The position numbers were made by a program, and so were the translations under genes. The notes under the pieces are model-generated. The model had not been told where the DNA came from. It worked only from the letters and a program-made list of their open reading frames with translations, and made no database searches. This document shows positions 43,419 to 54,883 of a DNA stretch of 64,000 bases, in pieces. Numbering within the stretch: position 1 is the first letter of the stretch; every line of letters begins with the position of its first letter. Source of the DNA: Aedes albopictus (Eukaryota > Arthropoda > Insecta > Diptera > Culicidae); NCBI RefSeq assembly GCF_035046485.1, contig NC_085137.1, forward strand, positions 253,974,733 to 254,038,732, given 5' to 3'.

Positions 43419-45267
43419 TAAACTTGTAGCTCTGCGAAAGCTTATTCCCGAGAATGCTCCTTGGCAATGGACAGCTGTGGAAAATGGAGAGTTCGAATCC
43501 GTCAGACAAGCTATTTCGGAGCACACCGCTTTGCAATATTATAACCGAACAGATCCACTGGTCCTAGAATGCGATGCTAGTTGCCATGGGTTGGGTGTAG
43601 CCGTTTACCAACAAAAAGGTATCGTTGGTTACGCTTCTAGAACGCTAACGAAAACAGAGGTGGGTTATGCCCAAATAGAAAAGGAACTGTTAGCTATCGT
43701 GTTTGCTTGCACTCGATTTGATCAATTGATCGTCGGTAATTCAAAGGTCATTGTCAAAACCGATCACAAGCCTCTGCTGAACATTTTTGAGAAACCTCTG
43801 CTCACTGCACCCAAGCGCCTGCAACATATGTTGTTGGCCTTGCAGCGGTACAATTTGACTCTGCAGTATGTCAAAGGCAAAGACAACGTGGTAGCCGATG
43901 CCATTTCAAGAGCACCTAGCGATAAGCACGGCGAGGAGAGGTCGACAAAGCAGCATGTGTACAGGATTCTGGTCGGTGTTGAAGAAGTGCAATTGCAAAA
44001 CTGCCTTAAAGTGTCCAGCGAACGGATTTCTGAGATCATACGTCATACTGCAAGGGACGACGGTCTGCAGCGTGTAATGGAGTACATTCGCAGAGGATGG
44101 CCAAAATCGATTGATGGATTACCTGCTCATGCAAAAATGTATTTTAAATACAGACATGAATTGGCAACTCAAGACGGGTTGGTATTCCGAAACGAAAAGA
44201 TAGCCATTCCTTTTATACTGTGGCGTTCCATGATCGATAGGGTGCACACCGCACATTCGGGCATTGAAGGAACATTGAAATTGGCACGTTCGAATATTTT
44301 TTGGCCTGGTATGTCAAATCACATCAAGCATGCCATACTGCAGTGTGATACTTGCGCCAAATTTGCTGCTTCCCAACGCAAACCGCCTATGCAAACACAT
44401 CCGGTGCCCGTGCATCCATTTCAGTTCATTTCGATGGACGTTTTGTCGGTTCCTTATAAAGGAAGGACAAGGAATTTTCTCGTAACGGTAGATCATTATT
44501 CCGATTTCTTTGAACTGGATTTACTACCGGATCTTACGATGCACACGATGGTGGATGTTTGCAAACGGAACTTTTCACGGCACGGGAAACCACAACGGAT
44601 GTTGTCCGATAATGGAAGCAATTTCGTGAACAGCGAGATGGCACGGTTCGCCAAGGAATGGGACATTGAACATGTTACTTCTTCGCCTTACCATCAACAA
44701 GCGAACGGGAAGGCGGAATCCGCTGTAAAAATAGCAAAAAACTTGATCAAGAAAGCGGAAGATTCTAAGCAGGATTTATGGCAAATGTTGCTGAATTGGA
44801 GAAATACTCCGAATAAGCTTGGATCCAGTCCGGTATCCAGGTTGTTCTCCCGCAACACAAGGTGTGAGGTTCCAATGTCAGCTGTGAACCTTATGCCGTG
44901 TACCGTTCCGAATGTACCTGAAGCTATACACACCAATAAACGAAAAATCAAGTATCAGTATCAGTACGATAAGTTTACTCGCCAGCTTCCTTCTCTTGAA
45001 GTCGGTGATCCTGTATTCGTCCAACTGAATCCGGATGTCACTAAAACGTGGGTGCCTGCAGAAATTAGAAACAAACTCAGCGAGCGCTCATATTTGGTAG
45101 AAAGGTCCACGTCAAACCGAGGACTGTTGTGGACCCTACGTCTTCCACTGCAAGATCTAATTCTTCAGACAAGCCAGCAACAGATGTTTTTCAACAACTA
45201 TCGTCTTCATTACCATTCGCAGAAACATCAGAATTCGAAGACCCTCCGCGGAACAGGTCCGTGGTAG
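43419..45267 (+). pseudogene. Ty3-type pol, second part: RNase H and integrase
   Basis: Continues the pol frame after the insertion (KLVALRKLIPENAPWQW). RNase H acidic residues: LECDASCHGLGVAVY, IEKELLAIVFA, VKTDHKPLLNIF. Tether: ALQRYNLTLQYVKGKDNVVADAISR. The integrase zinc-binding domain is HTAHSGIEG...HAILQCDTCAKF; the DDE core is FISMDVLSV, RMLSDNGSNF and HQQANGKAESAVK. Thus the catalytic residues are intact. Near 45110 the frame is lost by an indel and the C-terminal tail continues in another frame. Integrase joins the cDNA to the chromosome. No env ORF follows. Confidence 0.85.
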
Positions 45268-45422
45268 AAACGTCGGAGAATGTCGATACAAGCTTTGGAG
45301 ACGCAGACATCGACGTTCCTTCATCGAGACGAAAAGCTTGTAGATCACCTGTCATCGAACGGACTCCGCGACCCAAGAGAGAAGTTAAAATTCCTACTAA
45401 GTTTAAAGATTATGTAATGTGA
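45129..45422 (+). pseudogene. Ty3 integrase C-terminal tail, out of frame
   Basis: The frame here reads STARSNSSDKPATDVFQQL and ends in a typical Ty3 C-terminus, RPKREVKIPTKFKDYVM, stop at 45420-45422. It overlaps 43419-45267 by an indel of 1-2 bases near 45110-45165. Confidence 0.7.
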
Positions 45423-45457
45423 TAGTTAATTTTCTTTTGTTTGGAAAAAAGGGAAGA

Positions 45458-45594
45458 TGTTGTTATGTCGATTACATTTGTAAAGCCTTTTGACTACCTG
45501 TAAACGAACACCGTTATTGGACCCCTTGAATAAAATCAGTTTAATGATTGTTAGCGTAACAGACCAAGTGTGTTTTATTTCTGAGTACCGAAAC
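45458..45594 (+). repeat. Short LTR of the Ty3 element
   Basis: A purine tract ggaaaaaagggaaga (45443-45457) ends exactly before TGTTGTTATG, as a polypurine tract before a 3' LTR. AATAAA at 45527-45532 could be the LTR poly(A) signal. The right border is either GCGTAACA (45560) or CCGAAACA (45594), so length is about 103 or 137 bp. No clear primer binding site follows. Confidence 0.6.
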
Positions 45595-46688
45595 AAAGAC
45601 CCTCAAGAAAAACCCCCGAAAACATCAACAAAATACCCGACGCGGATCTGAAGAACGCCATCCTGCAGCTCACAAATCTCATCGCGCGGCAGCAGCACCA
45701 GATTGAAGCGCAGCAGCAGCAAATCGAAAATCTGGGAATCCGTGGCCACCCCGGCTCCGGCAGCGAGAAGATCTTTGGCAAGCGGCATTCAAGATTTCCA
45801 GTACGATCCGGACGGCGGAGTTTTCTTCGATGGCTGGTACGCGAGGTACGAGGACGTCATCACGAAGGACGGCCAATCCCTGGACGACGCCGCCCATGTG
45901 AGGTTGCTTCTACGCAAGCTAAGCACACCTTTGCACGAAAAGTACGTGAATACCATTCTACCCAACCACCCCCGGGACTTCACCCTGGACGAGACCGTCA
46001 CGAAGCTGAAGAAACTATTCGGTCGGCAGAAATCGGTCTTTCATTCCCGTTACCAATGCCTTCAGTACGCAAAAAGTGACGCGGATGACTTCACCTCGTA
46101 TGCTGCCATGGTGAACAAACACTGTGATGCGTTTCAACTCTCCAAGCTCACTCCGGATCAATTCAAGGCGCTCCGTTTCGTCTGTGGACTCCAATCGTCA
46201 CGGGATGCGGACATCCGAACAAGATTGATCTCGAAGCTGGAAGCCGACGAAACCGCAGTCAATGAACAAGGAGAAGCGGCCAGCAAGGTCACCCTGGAGA
46301 ACCTCGTGGAAGAATGCCATCGCGTGGCCAACCTCAAACAGGACACACTGATGGTGGAGAACAAGGAAGCACGCAACGTCAACATTGTCTCCCGCAAGCC
46401 GAAGAATCCTGTGAAAAAAACCGAAAATACCCAAAACGCCCTGCTGGAAGTGTGGTGACCAGCACTACGTACGTGAGTGTCCATTCGCTTCGCACACCTG
46501 TTCCAGATGCAAGCAGCAAGGACACAAGGAGGGGTACTGTTCAAGCAACAAGCCTACGCCCTCGAAGCCATTCAAGCAGACGAAATCCAGAGAGAACGTG
46601 AAGACGAGGAGTATCCACACCGTTCGGAACGTCGGAAGCAAGCGGAAGTTCATCCCGGTCGAGCTCAACGGTACAACCATTGCCTTAA
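45595..46688 (+). pseudogene. Ty3-type gag (capsid, CCHC knuckles) up to the start of protease
   Basis: A glutamine-rich coiled-coil-like start (DLKNAILQLTNLIARQQHQ) shifts frame near 45735 into the capsid: IQDFQYDPDGGVFFDGWYAR, LSTPLHEKYVNTILP, LKKLFGRQKSVFHSRYQCL, QFKALRFVCGLQSSRDADI. At about 46447 a one-base shift leads into two knuckles, CWKCGDQHYVREC and CSRCKQQGHKEGYC. It stops at KRKFIPVELNGTTIAL, the first residues of protease, just where pol at 39660 begins. Gag packages the element RNA. No initiating ATG is evident after the LTR. Confidence 0.8.
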
Positions 46689-47984
46689 TACTAAGACATA
46701 AATGTCAGGAACAAATTCAGTTCGATTTCTGACGCCAGTTTTTCCCCCATGTTTCCCCCAGTAAAATCGCCCAATACTGGTTTTCTTAAAGCGACGCTTT
46801 CAATGTCAGTTGGCTCCGCCCGTTTTCATCAGAGCAAGACTGAGTTCGCCAATTTAGTGACCATAGTGGCAACAATCAATACGAAACTGGCGAATTTTTT
46901 GTGACGCCAGTCGTTCCCCCAGTAAATTCGCCCAATACTGTTGATTTGGACGCAACGCTTTTAATGTCGGTTGAGTGACCATGACAACGAGAAAAAAAAG
47001 TTTGTTTATTTACTCATTACGTTCCGAGGGAGGAAAAAAACCAACGCCAAACGAGAGAAATGGAGAAAGGTCACTGCTGTTGCACACTCTTTGTCCTTTG
47101 CGATGACCCACACGGCTGCTCCTTCACTACCGTGCGGCCGGAATCTCCTCGCCGGGCCAGCTCGCGATCGGTAGGTTTGGGACCGTACTCGGTCAATGGG
47201 TACCAGCGAGCCTAACCCGGTGCGATTCAGGTCTATCGGTCGATGACCAACACTGGCAACGGAGATGGATGGGAGAGCTTGTACACTCGATCGGTCGCAG
47301 TTATCGGTACCTGACCGCCACGGGTGACTTGGGCTGATGGGATGATTGCTCACCGTTTCCTCCAACGTGATAATATCCCGAGTTTTGCGACGTGGTTATC
47401 GGTCCCTGATCGAATACTCTGAATTAAGATAAATGGTGTTTGAGAATCTGAAGTTGTAGTCCGATCATTCATTAGGCCCACTTCCTGATGGTGTCCGGGG
47501 CTCTGCAGGGCCTCAGAGGGTCTGAATTCTATAAGGATACCTTATGAAAATTGACTGGGCAAGTTATGACTAATTTTTATAACATAAATTTATAAAAAAA
47601 TGCCAAACTGTGCAGATAACTTATCCAAATGATCCGTGCAAAAAGATTGTACAACTATACAGACTGGAATCGAACCATAAACATCGAGATCACTGAGCTC
47701 TTGTTCAACCCACACGGTTATCAACGCTTGAAGATATGGTGTTGCTAAATATGTATAAAAACCAATCTGTCAGTTGACACTGCATCATTGGGCAATCTTT
47801 CTCGTTGTCATGGCCACTAAATTGGCGAACTCAGTCTTGCTTTGATGAAAACGGGCGTAGCCAACTGACATTGAAAGCCTCGCTTCAAGAAACCCAGTAT
47901 TGGGCGATTTTACTGGGGGAAACATGGGGGAAAACTGGCGTCAGAAATCGAACTGAATTTGTTCCTGACATTTATGTCTTAGTA
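46689..47984. mobile_element. TIR element of about 1.3 kb in the gag end, TTAA (or TA) target
   Basis: tactaagacataaatgtcag at the left and its complement at the right extend over about 170 bp (cccatgtttcccccagtaaa, tttcatcagagcaagactga). TTAA stands at 46685-46688 and 47985-47988; because TTAATA/TATTAA is symmetric, a TA duplication is equally possible. A minus-strand frame of 119 codons (47006-47365) inside has no known motif. A tRNA-like repeat lies at 47615-47815. Confidence 0.7.
47615..47815 (-). repeat. Repeat with tRNA-like head, inverted copy of 53943-54110
   Basis: The minus strand carries ggttcgattccagtc (B box), preceded by a gagctcagtgatctc hairpin and gataaccgtgtggg. The same sequence lies in plus orientation at 53943-54110 and continues after the copia insertion at 63952. 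Confidence 0.6.
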
Positions 47985-47998
47985 TTAAGTCTATGATA

Positions 47999-48174
47999 GT
48001 GGTTTCTGCTTTTAGTAGTGTTGCGTGTACGTACACGCTGCATTACACGAACACCACTTGAGTTACTGGTTGAAAATAGTAAACAAAGATCAGCTGTTCC
48101 CAGCAAAATCAAATGGGCATATTTTCAACCAGTAGATTTGCATTAGTGTACGTGACACCGCGCTGCGAAACCAC
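47999..48174. mobile_element. MITE, 176 bp, TA target site, TIR GTGGTTTC(T/G)GC
   Basis: TA at 47997-47998 and 48175-48176. gtggtttctgc on the left answers gcgaaaccac on the right; further in, ttactggttgaaaata pairs with tattttcaaccagta. Confidence 0.75.
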
Positions 48175-48429
48175 TATGGGCCGATTTCTTCACCCAGGCT
48201 TAAATTTTAAACCAGGCTTAGCAACATTTTAAGCCGGGCTTAACTTTTTTTCGATTTCTTCACCTCGGCTTAACCACTAAACCCGGTTTAATAAAGCTAC
48301 GGTTTACGTTAAGTGTGGCTTATTTTAAGCGGTGCTCTGAGGTGGCTTAGCAGCGCTAAGCCAGGCATTAGCCGCAATTTGCAGAGTTTGGGTTTCTTCA
48401 CCTGCTTCATAATAGTTATTTATGTGACG

Positions 48430-48700
48430 AGTTGCAAAAAGTTGATTTTTTCAGCACGAGTCGTACATTTATCCAACGAGGCTTGCCGAGTTGGATAAAT
48501 ACGAAGAGTGCTGAAAAAATCGAGTTTTGCAACGAGTTCCATACAAAATTTTATGCAATGATTTTTTCATAATGCAACTCATTTGAGTTGCATGATGTTC
48601 ATAATGCAACTGAAATGAGTTGCATTATGAACATTATACAACTATTTTCTATTATGCAACTCATTTCAGTTGCATTATGAACCGGTACAGAAAAGTTGGT
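48430..48700. repeat. Cluster of short inverted repeats
   Basis: ttgattttttcagcacgagt pairs with agtgctgaaaaaatcgag (48441-48525), and its relatives recur at 52935-53020. From 48575 the word ttgcattatgaac / atgcaactcattt occurs several times in both orientations. Confidence 0.65.
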
Positions 48701-48787
48701 CATTATGATACTGAAATGAGTAGTATAAAATAGAAATTATGACACTGAATTGCATAAATCAATTTTTGAAACAGCAGAAAATATTGT

Positions 48788-49017
48788 TAAGGTTGAAGGA
48801 TTCGTCATTGATATTATCGTCATCATTGAAATTTCAAAAGCAGTTTTATCGTGCACAACACAAATATTCGTTATGAAAATGTATTCACTACATTCCATTT
48901 TCCATTTGGAACGTGGTGAATACATTTTCATAACGAACATTTGTATTTTGAACAAGAAAACTGCTTTTTAAATTTCAATGATTACGATGATATCAATGAC
49001 GAATCCTTTAACCTTAA
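48788..49017. repeat. 230-bp palindrome
   Basis: aggttgaaggattcgtcatt at the left pairs with aatgacgaatcctttaacct at the right; the arms continue through aagcagtttt and gaaaatgtattcac to a short centre near 48895. Confidence 0.75.
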
Positions 49018-49416
49018 TGAAACATGTACATTTAGGAACGATAAAATTGTAAAACGGTTTGGAACGATAAAATTGTAAACGTTCGGATGGAGACGATGAT
49101 AAAGAAAATGATAACCTATAGCCGGCGGGTCGCCAATATAAAATATTCACATCAAAATGCCTGAAACATTTCCATATCATTCATCTTACTTTGGAAGGAT
49201 TTGAGGCCAACTTTGAGTTCAATAGGTTTCTAAAAACCTCCCGTTACGAAGAGAACAAAACTGCTGAAAATACGACGAAAGTGGATTTTAAGGGCGGACG
49301 GGACGATCGAGAAAATATCCGCCATTACTCAGTTGTTACTAAGATGGTAATCTCAGATGCCACTTCATATTTTGCAACAAAAACCTATCATTGTGTATGC
49401 TCACTTGCAGCGCATA

Positions 49417-50690
49417 TGGGTAATTCTCGCTGAGACCGGCCCACTATTTACACCTTGTCTTCAAAAATGTTTAAGATGCCGATTTTCTGAAAGCCCTCGC
49501 TAAAAAAGTAAGAAAAATGCATTTGGTTACTCAAATTGATGGACCCCCAGTTAGTTTGAGCCACAACAATTTTTGTAGACCCCTCGATTTTGGTCAAATG
49601 GTGGCTCATTTAAACCGTTATAACTCGAAAGTTTCTCCAAAAACCACCTCAAAACGAATTGTTGTTGAAAAGAGGAAAGATAGAGCTACTACTTACAATA
49701 ATAAAAAGTTGGGTCGGCCATATTGATTTTGGCCGCCATCTTGGATTTTTATACCAAAACATTTTTTCCACCTTGAGGGCAACCACCGATTTTCATATTT
49801 TTTGCATCAATTGAAAGCTGAGGCATTTATACATAACATATCAAAAAATTAGAGATGTCTTTTTTTCCTATCAAAAGTTATCTGCAGTTTTGTAAATTAA
49901 GCCTCGTTTTCTTCATACATTTCCATGCACACCGGCAACGACATGCAACAGCATCCGAGTTTACGCCTGCATGTATACACAAAGGCGCGTGCCGCAAAAT
50001 TTGGCCAAATCGGAGGTTCGTTTCCGTTTTTGACTGTTTCTCAATGATGCGGGCATTGTTTTCATAACTTTTATAGTGTTTTGAAAAGCTTAAACCTTCA
50101 GCTTTCCATTAGTGGAGTCAGAATTTAAATTCGTGTCCGTAGACACTGCGAAATATCGTTGCATTTATGTAAACGGCCGGCACCGGGCCCAGTGCGCATA
50201 AGTGGCATGATTTACAAAACGGCAGATAACTTTTGAAAGAAGAAAAAGACATCTCTATTTTTTTCATATGTTATGTATGAATGTCTCAGCTTTCAATTGA
50301 TGCAAAAATTTTGAAAATCGGTGGTTGCCCTCAAGGTGGAAAAAATGTTTTGGTATAAAAATCCAAGATGGCGGCCAAAATCAATATGGCCGACCCAACT
50401 TTTTATTATTGTAAATAGTAACTCTATCTTTCCTCTTTTCAACAACAATTCGTTTTGAGGTGGTTTTTGGAGAAAATTTCGAGTTATAACGGTTTAAATG
50501 AGCCACCATTTGACCAAAATCGAGGGGTCTACAAAAATTGCTGTGGCTCAATCTAACGGGGGGTCTATCAATTTGAGTAACCAAATGCATTTTTCTTACT
50601 TTTTTAGCGAGGGCTTTCAGAAAATCGGCACTTTGAACATTTTTGAAGACAAGGTGTAAATAGTGGGCCGGTCTCAGCGAGAATTACCCA
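49417..50690. mobile_element. Large foldback element, arms about 480 bp, TA target site
   Basis: TA at 49415-49416 and 50691-50692; ends TGGGTAATTCTCGCTGAGAC and its complement. The two arms (49417-49895 and 50212-50690) are almost fully complementary, including agaccggcccactatttaca, ggctcatttaaaccgttata and ccgccatcttggatttttat. The spacer of about 315 bp is unique. The open frames 49517-49726 and 50381-50590 encode nearly the same peptide because they are the two arms, not because they are genes. Confidence 0.88.
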
Positions 50691-50814
50691 TATGCTGATT
50701 GTTTTTCAGCATCTTCAGTGCGATAGAACTCGAGATTACCATCTTCAAAATCGTGAGGCAAATTGTTAGAAAGAGAGGCAAGATAGGAAAAATAACACGG
50801 CGTCCCGTTTCACC

Positions 50815-51023
50815 TTAAGGACAAAGTATTTGGAGTACATAGCTCAAAATTTTTAGAGCACCGTTTTTAAGAACCGTTGAACGGATTTGAATGAAACTGC
50901 ATCACGCTAAATGTTCAGTGATTGTCAATAGCGTGATGCATTTTAATCCAAATCCGATCAACGATTCTAAAAAACGGTGCTCTAGAAATTTTGAGCAATG
51001 TTCTCCAAATACCTTGTCCTTAA
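50815..51023. mobile_element. 209-bp palindromic MITE
   Basis: ttaaggacaaagtatttgga pairs with tccaaataccttgtccttaa; the arms run inward through agagcaccgttttt and gcatcacgct to a short centre near 50920. Target duplication not established. Confidence 0.78.
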
Positions 51024-51131
51024 ATATCTTTTTGCAACTCAGTACTATGAAATTTGATTTATACTTGCCGTATCACAACGGACTAGTTTATCGAATTATA
51101 CCAAACAATTGCAATATGATTCAACTGATAA

Positions 51132-51414
51132 AGGGCCCATATAGCCGAGGCGGTAAACGCACGGGTATTCAGCATGACCGTGCTGAGGGTGATGGGTTCG
51201 ATTCCCGGTCGGTCCAGGATCTTTTCGTCAAGGAAATTTCCTTGACTTCCTTGGGCATAGAGTATCTTCGTGCCTGCCACACGATATACACATGCAAAAT
51301 GGTCATTGGCAGAGGAAGCTCTCAGTTAATAACACTGTGGAAGTGCTCATAGAACACTAAGCTGAGAAGCAGGCATTGTCCCAATGAGGACGTTACGCCA
51401 AGAAGAGAGAGAGA
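51132..51414 (+). mobile_element. tRNA-derived SINE, Feilai-like, second copy
   Basis: Nearly identical to 34261-34544: same A box, B box, body and (GA)n tail, with a few substitutions (gtgatgggttcgattcc against gtgacgggttcgattcc). A direct flank repeat is not clear; only weak atgattca / atgaatca. Confidence 0.88.
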
Positions 51415-51823
51415 TGAATCATAATGCAATTGTTTGATCCACAACCAGAGTTGTCACGGCAAGAGCTTGCCAAATTGTCACGCTTATGGTACAGCTTGCT
51501 TGATCAAAATTTAGTGTCTAGCATGATAGAACACATGACTGTTCCCATCGAACCACCGCGAGGCACGATGGTACTGATAGAAATGATCATATTCTAGTGA
51601 TTTGTTTTTCATTGCGAAAATGCTTTGCAACTCGTTGCAAAACTCTATTTTTAAAGCGCACATTTAATCCCATTTTTTTCATGAAGAATATTAATGCCTA
51701 TTTCGAAGATATTCGATGACATTGAATCTAGATAGGTCGTAATTACATTTTTGTAATTACGTTTCGAAAGTACTTACTTTTCAATCGGTGAAAAGGCAGC
51801 GCATTGGCCTACTTTTCCAAACT

Positions 51824-51899
51824 TTAACAAGTGTGCCGAAAAGTACTACTTTTTGGCACTCTTAAGTGTGCCGAAAAGTAGTACTTTTCGGCACTGTTG
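51824..51899. repeat. Local inverted repeat of gtgccgaaaagtactac units
   Basis: gtgccgaaaagtactacttt is followed by its inverse, then a second pair (gtgccgaaaagtagtac / tacttttcggcac). Confidence 0.65.
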
Positions 51900-52575
51900 T
51901 ATGATTGGACAATTTGCTCCTAGTTTGGTTTAATTTCTCATAGTTAACAAAGTTAATAAGCCGGAAATCTATAAATGTTATGTCCGCGCACGTCCTTTCG
52001 GTTACTTCCTGTATTATTTCTTCCAAAAACTTCTCCACTTAGAAGAAAAAGTACCAGACTGAACTGGACGAGAGCTTGAAAAATTGTGACCGACCATTTC
52101 GGTCTGTCCTGGTCTGTAGGCCTAGTGAAACGCCTACTTGATCGGATAATATTGTGGATTTACCAGTGAAGAGAATTGTCAGACAAAAGAAGCACAAAAG
52201 AAGCAACAAAGAAGGTGCGACGATTACTCTTTATCCCTACTGGTAACAGATAATGACATGATCTCGAATTTTTTTGTTGCAGACAAAACGGAAGCTGAAT
52301 TTGTTGCGTACTTTTCAACTCGTGAATAATCAATTATTCACGTCGAAACTGTTTGATGATGGAGCTTCACCAGAGTTGCAGTGTTTACCGACTCGAAGTT
52401 ACCGTTCGAAAATCGCAATGCTAGGCTTAAAAATCTCTAAACTCGTGGTGTACGATGTTAATCCCATTATTTTCAAGTTGGGACAAACTTATGTCGCATG
52501 GGTTTGTTTGTCGCAACAAATACAGGTTGCGACATTGTCATTATTGTTGCGCGATGGTTGAATTTTGATTCACTG

Positions 52576-52806
52576 GGATTTACCGGCTACTTGTATTCTA
52601 CCGGTTACTTGAGTAGCCGTTACAAAGTAGCCGTTTCTTAATTCTTGATTCTTAAAAAATAAATGTCGCTGAATAGCTAGTGGCAACGAGGAATAGCGCA
52701 TACAATAAAAATGTTTAAAAACATTTTTAAGTTACTCTTTTTATAAAACGGCTACTTTGGAGGCCATACTGAAGCGACCGGTAGAATACAAGTAGCCAGT
52801 AAATCC
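52576..52806. mobile_element. 231-bp TIR MITE
   Basis: ggatttaccggctacttgta at the left pairs with tacaagtagccagtaaatcc at the right. Further words gtagccgttac / gtagccgtttc repeat inside. Nested in 48178-53942. Confidence 0.7.
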
Positions 52807-53942
52807 ACAATAGGCTAAGATGGCTAATACACGTGGAAACCCGCTTGCATGTTTTCTCAGAATGTGCAGTTAAGGTTGTAATTGATGGGTGTTTTTAGTA
52901 ATTACAAAACAACTTTGTATGCAACACGTTCCAAAACTCGATTTTTTCAGCACTCGTTGTATTTATAAATGAATAAATGTACTACTCGTGCTGAAAAAAT
53001 CATCCTTTTTGCAACTTGTGGCAAAAATAACTATTTCAGCACTGCAAAAAAACGTTCCGTTTCATATTTTAGTACAAGGCAGCGTGCATCGCTGCCACAT
53101 TTTTATATTAAAATCCTAATTTTGCATGGGCCGTAACGCACGATCATATTTTCCTTTTCTTTAGAGCATTGTAAACGGCACCTAAACATTTTTAAAATAA
53201 AGTATTAAAAACACCAACGAATGGAATAAAAGTAGAATAAACTGTTTCTATAAAGGGATTTCAGTTTCTAGTTGAACTTGAACTTTGCTGTGGCTTTCAT
53301 TGAACGTACACAGTCCAAAATTTTAAACATATTCGAAAAATGGTCTGAACTCTGGAGCATCTCACTTTTTCAAAAACTCACTATCGAAATGCAACTTTAT
53401 TCGAAGGCGATTATGGATATCAAAACATAAAATCAACATTGCAACGCCTTTTCTGCAATGTGGCACTCACGGTGGCACTCCTACTTTGTACAACGAGAGG
53501 AAAATTCGAACTGTTGTGGAACGATCATATGTAGTAGGTACTAAATCGTAGTTCTTCTATACTAGCGTTAGGTAAAACAACATCAACAGTCTAGGTAGAT
53601 CATTATTGTTAATTTTCTTCTGTATCCGAAAAAATTACTGAGCGATTCCGCTTTTCCTGCTAAAATTTCAGCGGATGTTTTGTTGTTGTTACTCCATACT
53701 GCATATAACGGGCATTTCAAAATATCGGCGGCTTAAAATGACGTTTCCATTGGAAAGTCACTGGAATGATATGGGAAATTTCGTTAAGCTTGGCTTAGCG
53801 TAAGCCGTCGCCTTTATTTGCTAAACCGGTGTGAAGAAATGCAAATATTTAAACCTGGCTTAAGAATTTGGCTTAACTTTAAGTGTGGTTTAAGATAAAC
53901 CAGGCTTACGTCGTTAAGCCGGGTAGGTGAAGAAATCGGCCC

Positions 53943-54110
53943 TATGACAACGAGAAAGTTTGCCCAATGACGCAGTGTCAACTGACAGATTGATTTTTAT
54001 ACATATTTAGCAACACCATATCTTCAAGCGTTGGTAACCGTGTGGGTTAAACAAGAGCTCAGTGAGCTCGACGTTTATGGTTCGATTCCAGTCTGCATAG
54101 TTGTACAATC
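53943..54110 (+). repeat. Repeat with tRNA-like head, split by copia-1 (continues at 63952)
   Basis: Plus-strand copy of the sequence at 47615-47815 (ggtaaccgtgtgggtt, agctcagtgagctc hairpin, ggttcgattccagtctg). It ends at caatc and resumes with caatctttttgcacggatca at 63952. The B box is good and the A box poor; probably a SINE. Confidence 0.6.
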
Positions 54111-54197
54111 TGAAGGAAAACACGTGTGGTTGCAACGGAATGACAAATTAGAATGATTTATTAAACTTAAATAATTCAAGGGTTACTATGACCAACA
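54111..54197 (-). repeat. Copia-1 3' LTR (87 bp)
   Basis: On the minus strand it begins TGTTGGTCATAG and ends TTTTCCTTCA. AATAAA occurs near its middle in element orientation and may serve as the poly(A) signal. Very short for an LTR. Confidence 0.92.
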
Positions 54198-54216
54198 TCC
54201 CCCCTTAACCCTGAAT

Positions 54217-54883
54217 TTAAGAAACCCCAAGTGATTTTCTTGCTTCTCGGAGTTTCGGATACGGAACCGGCTTCGTCAGGACATCCGCCAGTTGACCTTC
54301 GGATGGAACGTGTTGAAGGGCAATAGTTTTCTGCTCCAACTGCTCCTTGACGAAATGATGACGCAGATCGATGTGTTTCGTCCGCGCCGAGTAACCGACT
54401 TCTTTTTCGGCTAAACACATTGCACTTCTGTTGTCGCAACGCATTTCAACTGTGGTAGTGAGGCCACTGAGCTCTGCTCGGAATGAGCGCCACCATAGAG
54501 CTTCCTGGCCCGCGGCTGCGATCGCCATGTACTCTGCTTCCGTCGTGGAGAGAGCAACGGTGGGTTGTCTTCTGCAGCTCCATGCAACTGCACCGCCCGA
54601 GTGCTTGAAAACGTAGCCTGTCACGGACCGTCTGGTCTCTGGATCGTTTCCCCAGTCTGCATCCGAATACCCGTGGAACGATTCTTCACTTTCGCTACTG
54701 TAGATTAACTTCATATCCTTCGTTCCTTTCAGGTACCGCAGAATGCGTTTGGCTGCCGTCCAGTGAGCTTCTCCCGGGTTGCTGTTGAAACTGCTGACTG
54801 CATTGACCGCGAATGCTATATCCGGTCTGGTGCACTGAGCCACGAACTGCAATCCACCGACGAGTTCGCGGAAAGGTACATTT
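54217..54883 (-). pseudogene. Copia-1 pol, last part: RT connection and RNase H
   Basis: Starts at NVPFRELVGGLQFVAQCTRP and continues with DIAFAVNAVSSF, RYLKGTKDMKL, then RNase H: YSDADWGNDPETRRSVTGYV, ALSTTEAEYMAIAAAGQEA (DxD and E residues), MRCDNRSAMCLAE, ARTKHIDLRHHFV. It ends KLREARKSLGVS with the stop at 54217-54219. The frame is intact. Its N-terminal continuation lies 5.5 kb away at 60401, on the other side of copia-2; the shared CATTT is the target duplication. Confidence 0.92.

Larger units (their letters stand above)
48178..53942. mobile_element. 5.8-kb Harbinger-like non-autonomous element, TAT target duplication
   Basis: GGGCCGATTTCTTCACC at the left and ggtgaagaaatcggccc at the right are exact complements; TAT stands at 48175-48177 and 53943-53945. 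The subterminal regions (48185-48370, 53770-53925) hold many taagcc-ggcttaa words in both orientations. GGGCC ends with a 3-bp duplication fit PIF/Harbinger. No DDE transposase is readable. The interior is a collection of hairpins plus one SINE. Confidence 0.78.

Noticed and set aside
45595..46688. A second, independent Ty3 element
   Set aside because: Not excluded, but gag ends at the codon where pol at 39660 begins and both share one LTR, so a single permuted element is the simpler explanation.
49517..50590. Two near-identical 69-codon proteins on opposite strands as a gene pair
   Set aside because: They are the two arms of a foldback element.
52152..52561. Spliced gene across gtaacag (52243) and ttgttgcag (52282)
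   Set aside because: The implied intron is 40 nt, too short for insects, the upstream frame has a stop, and the product matches no family I know.
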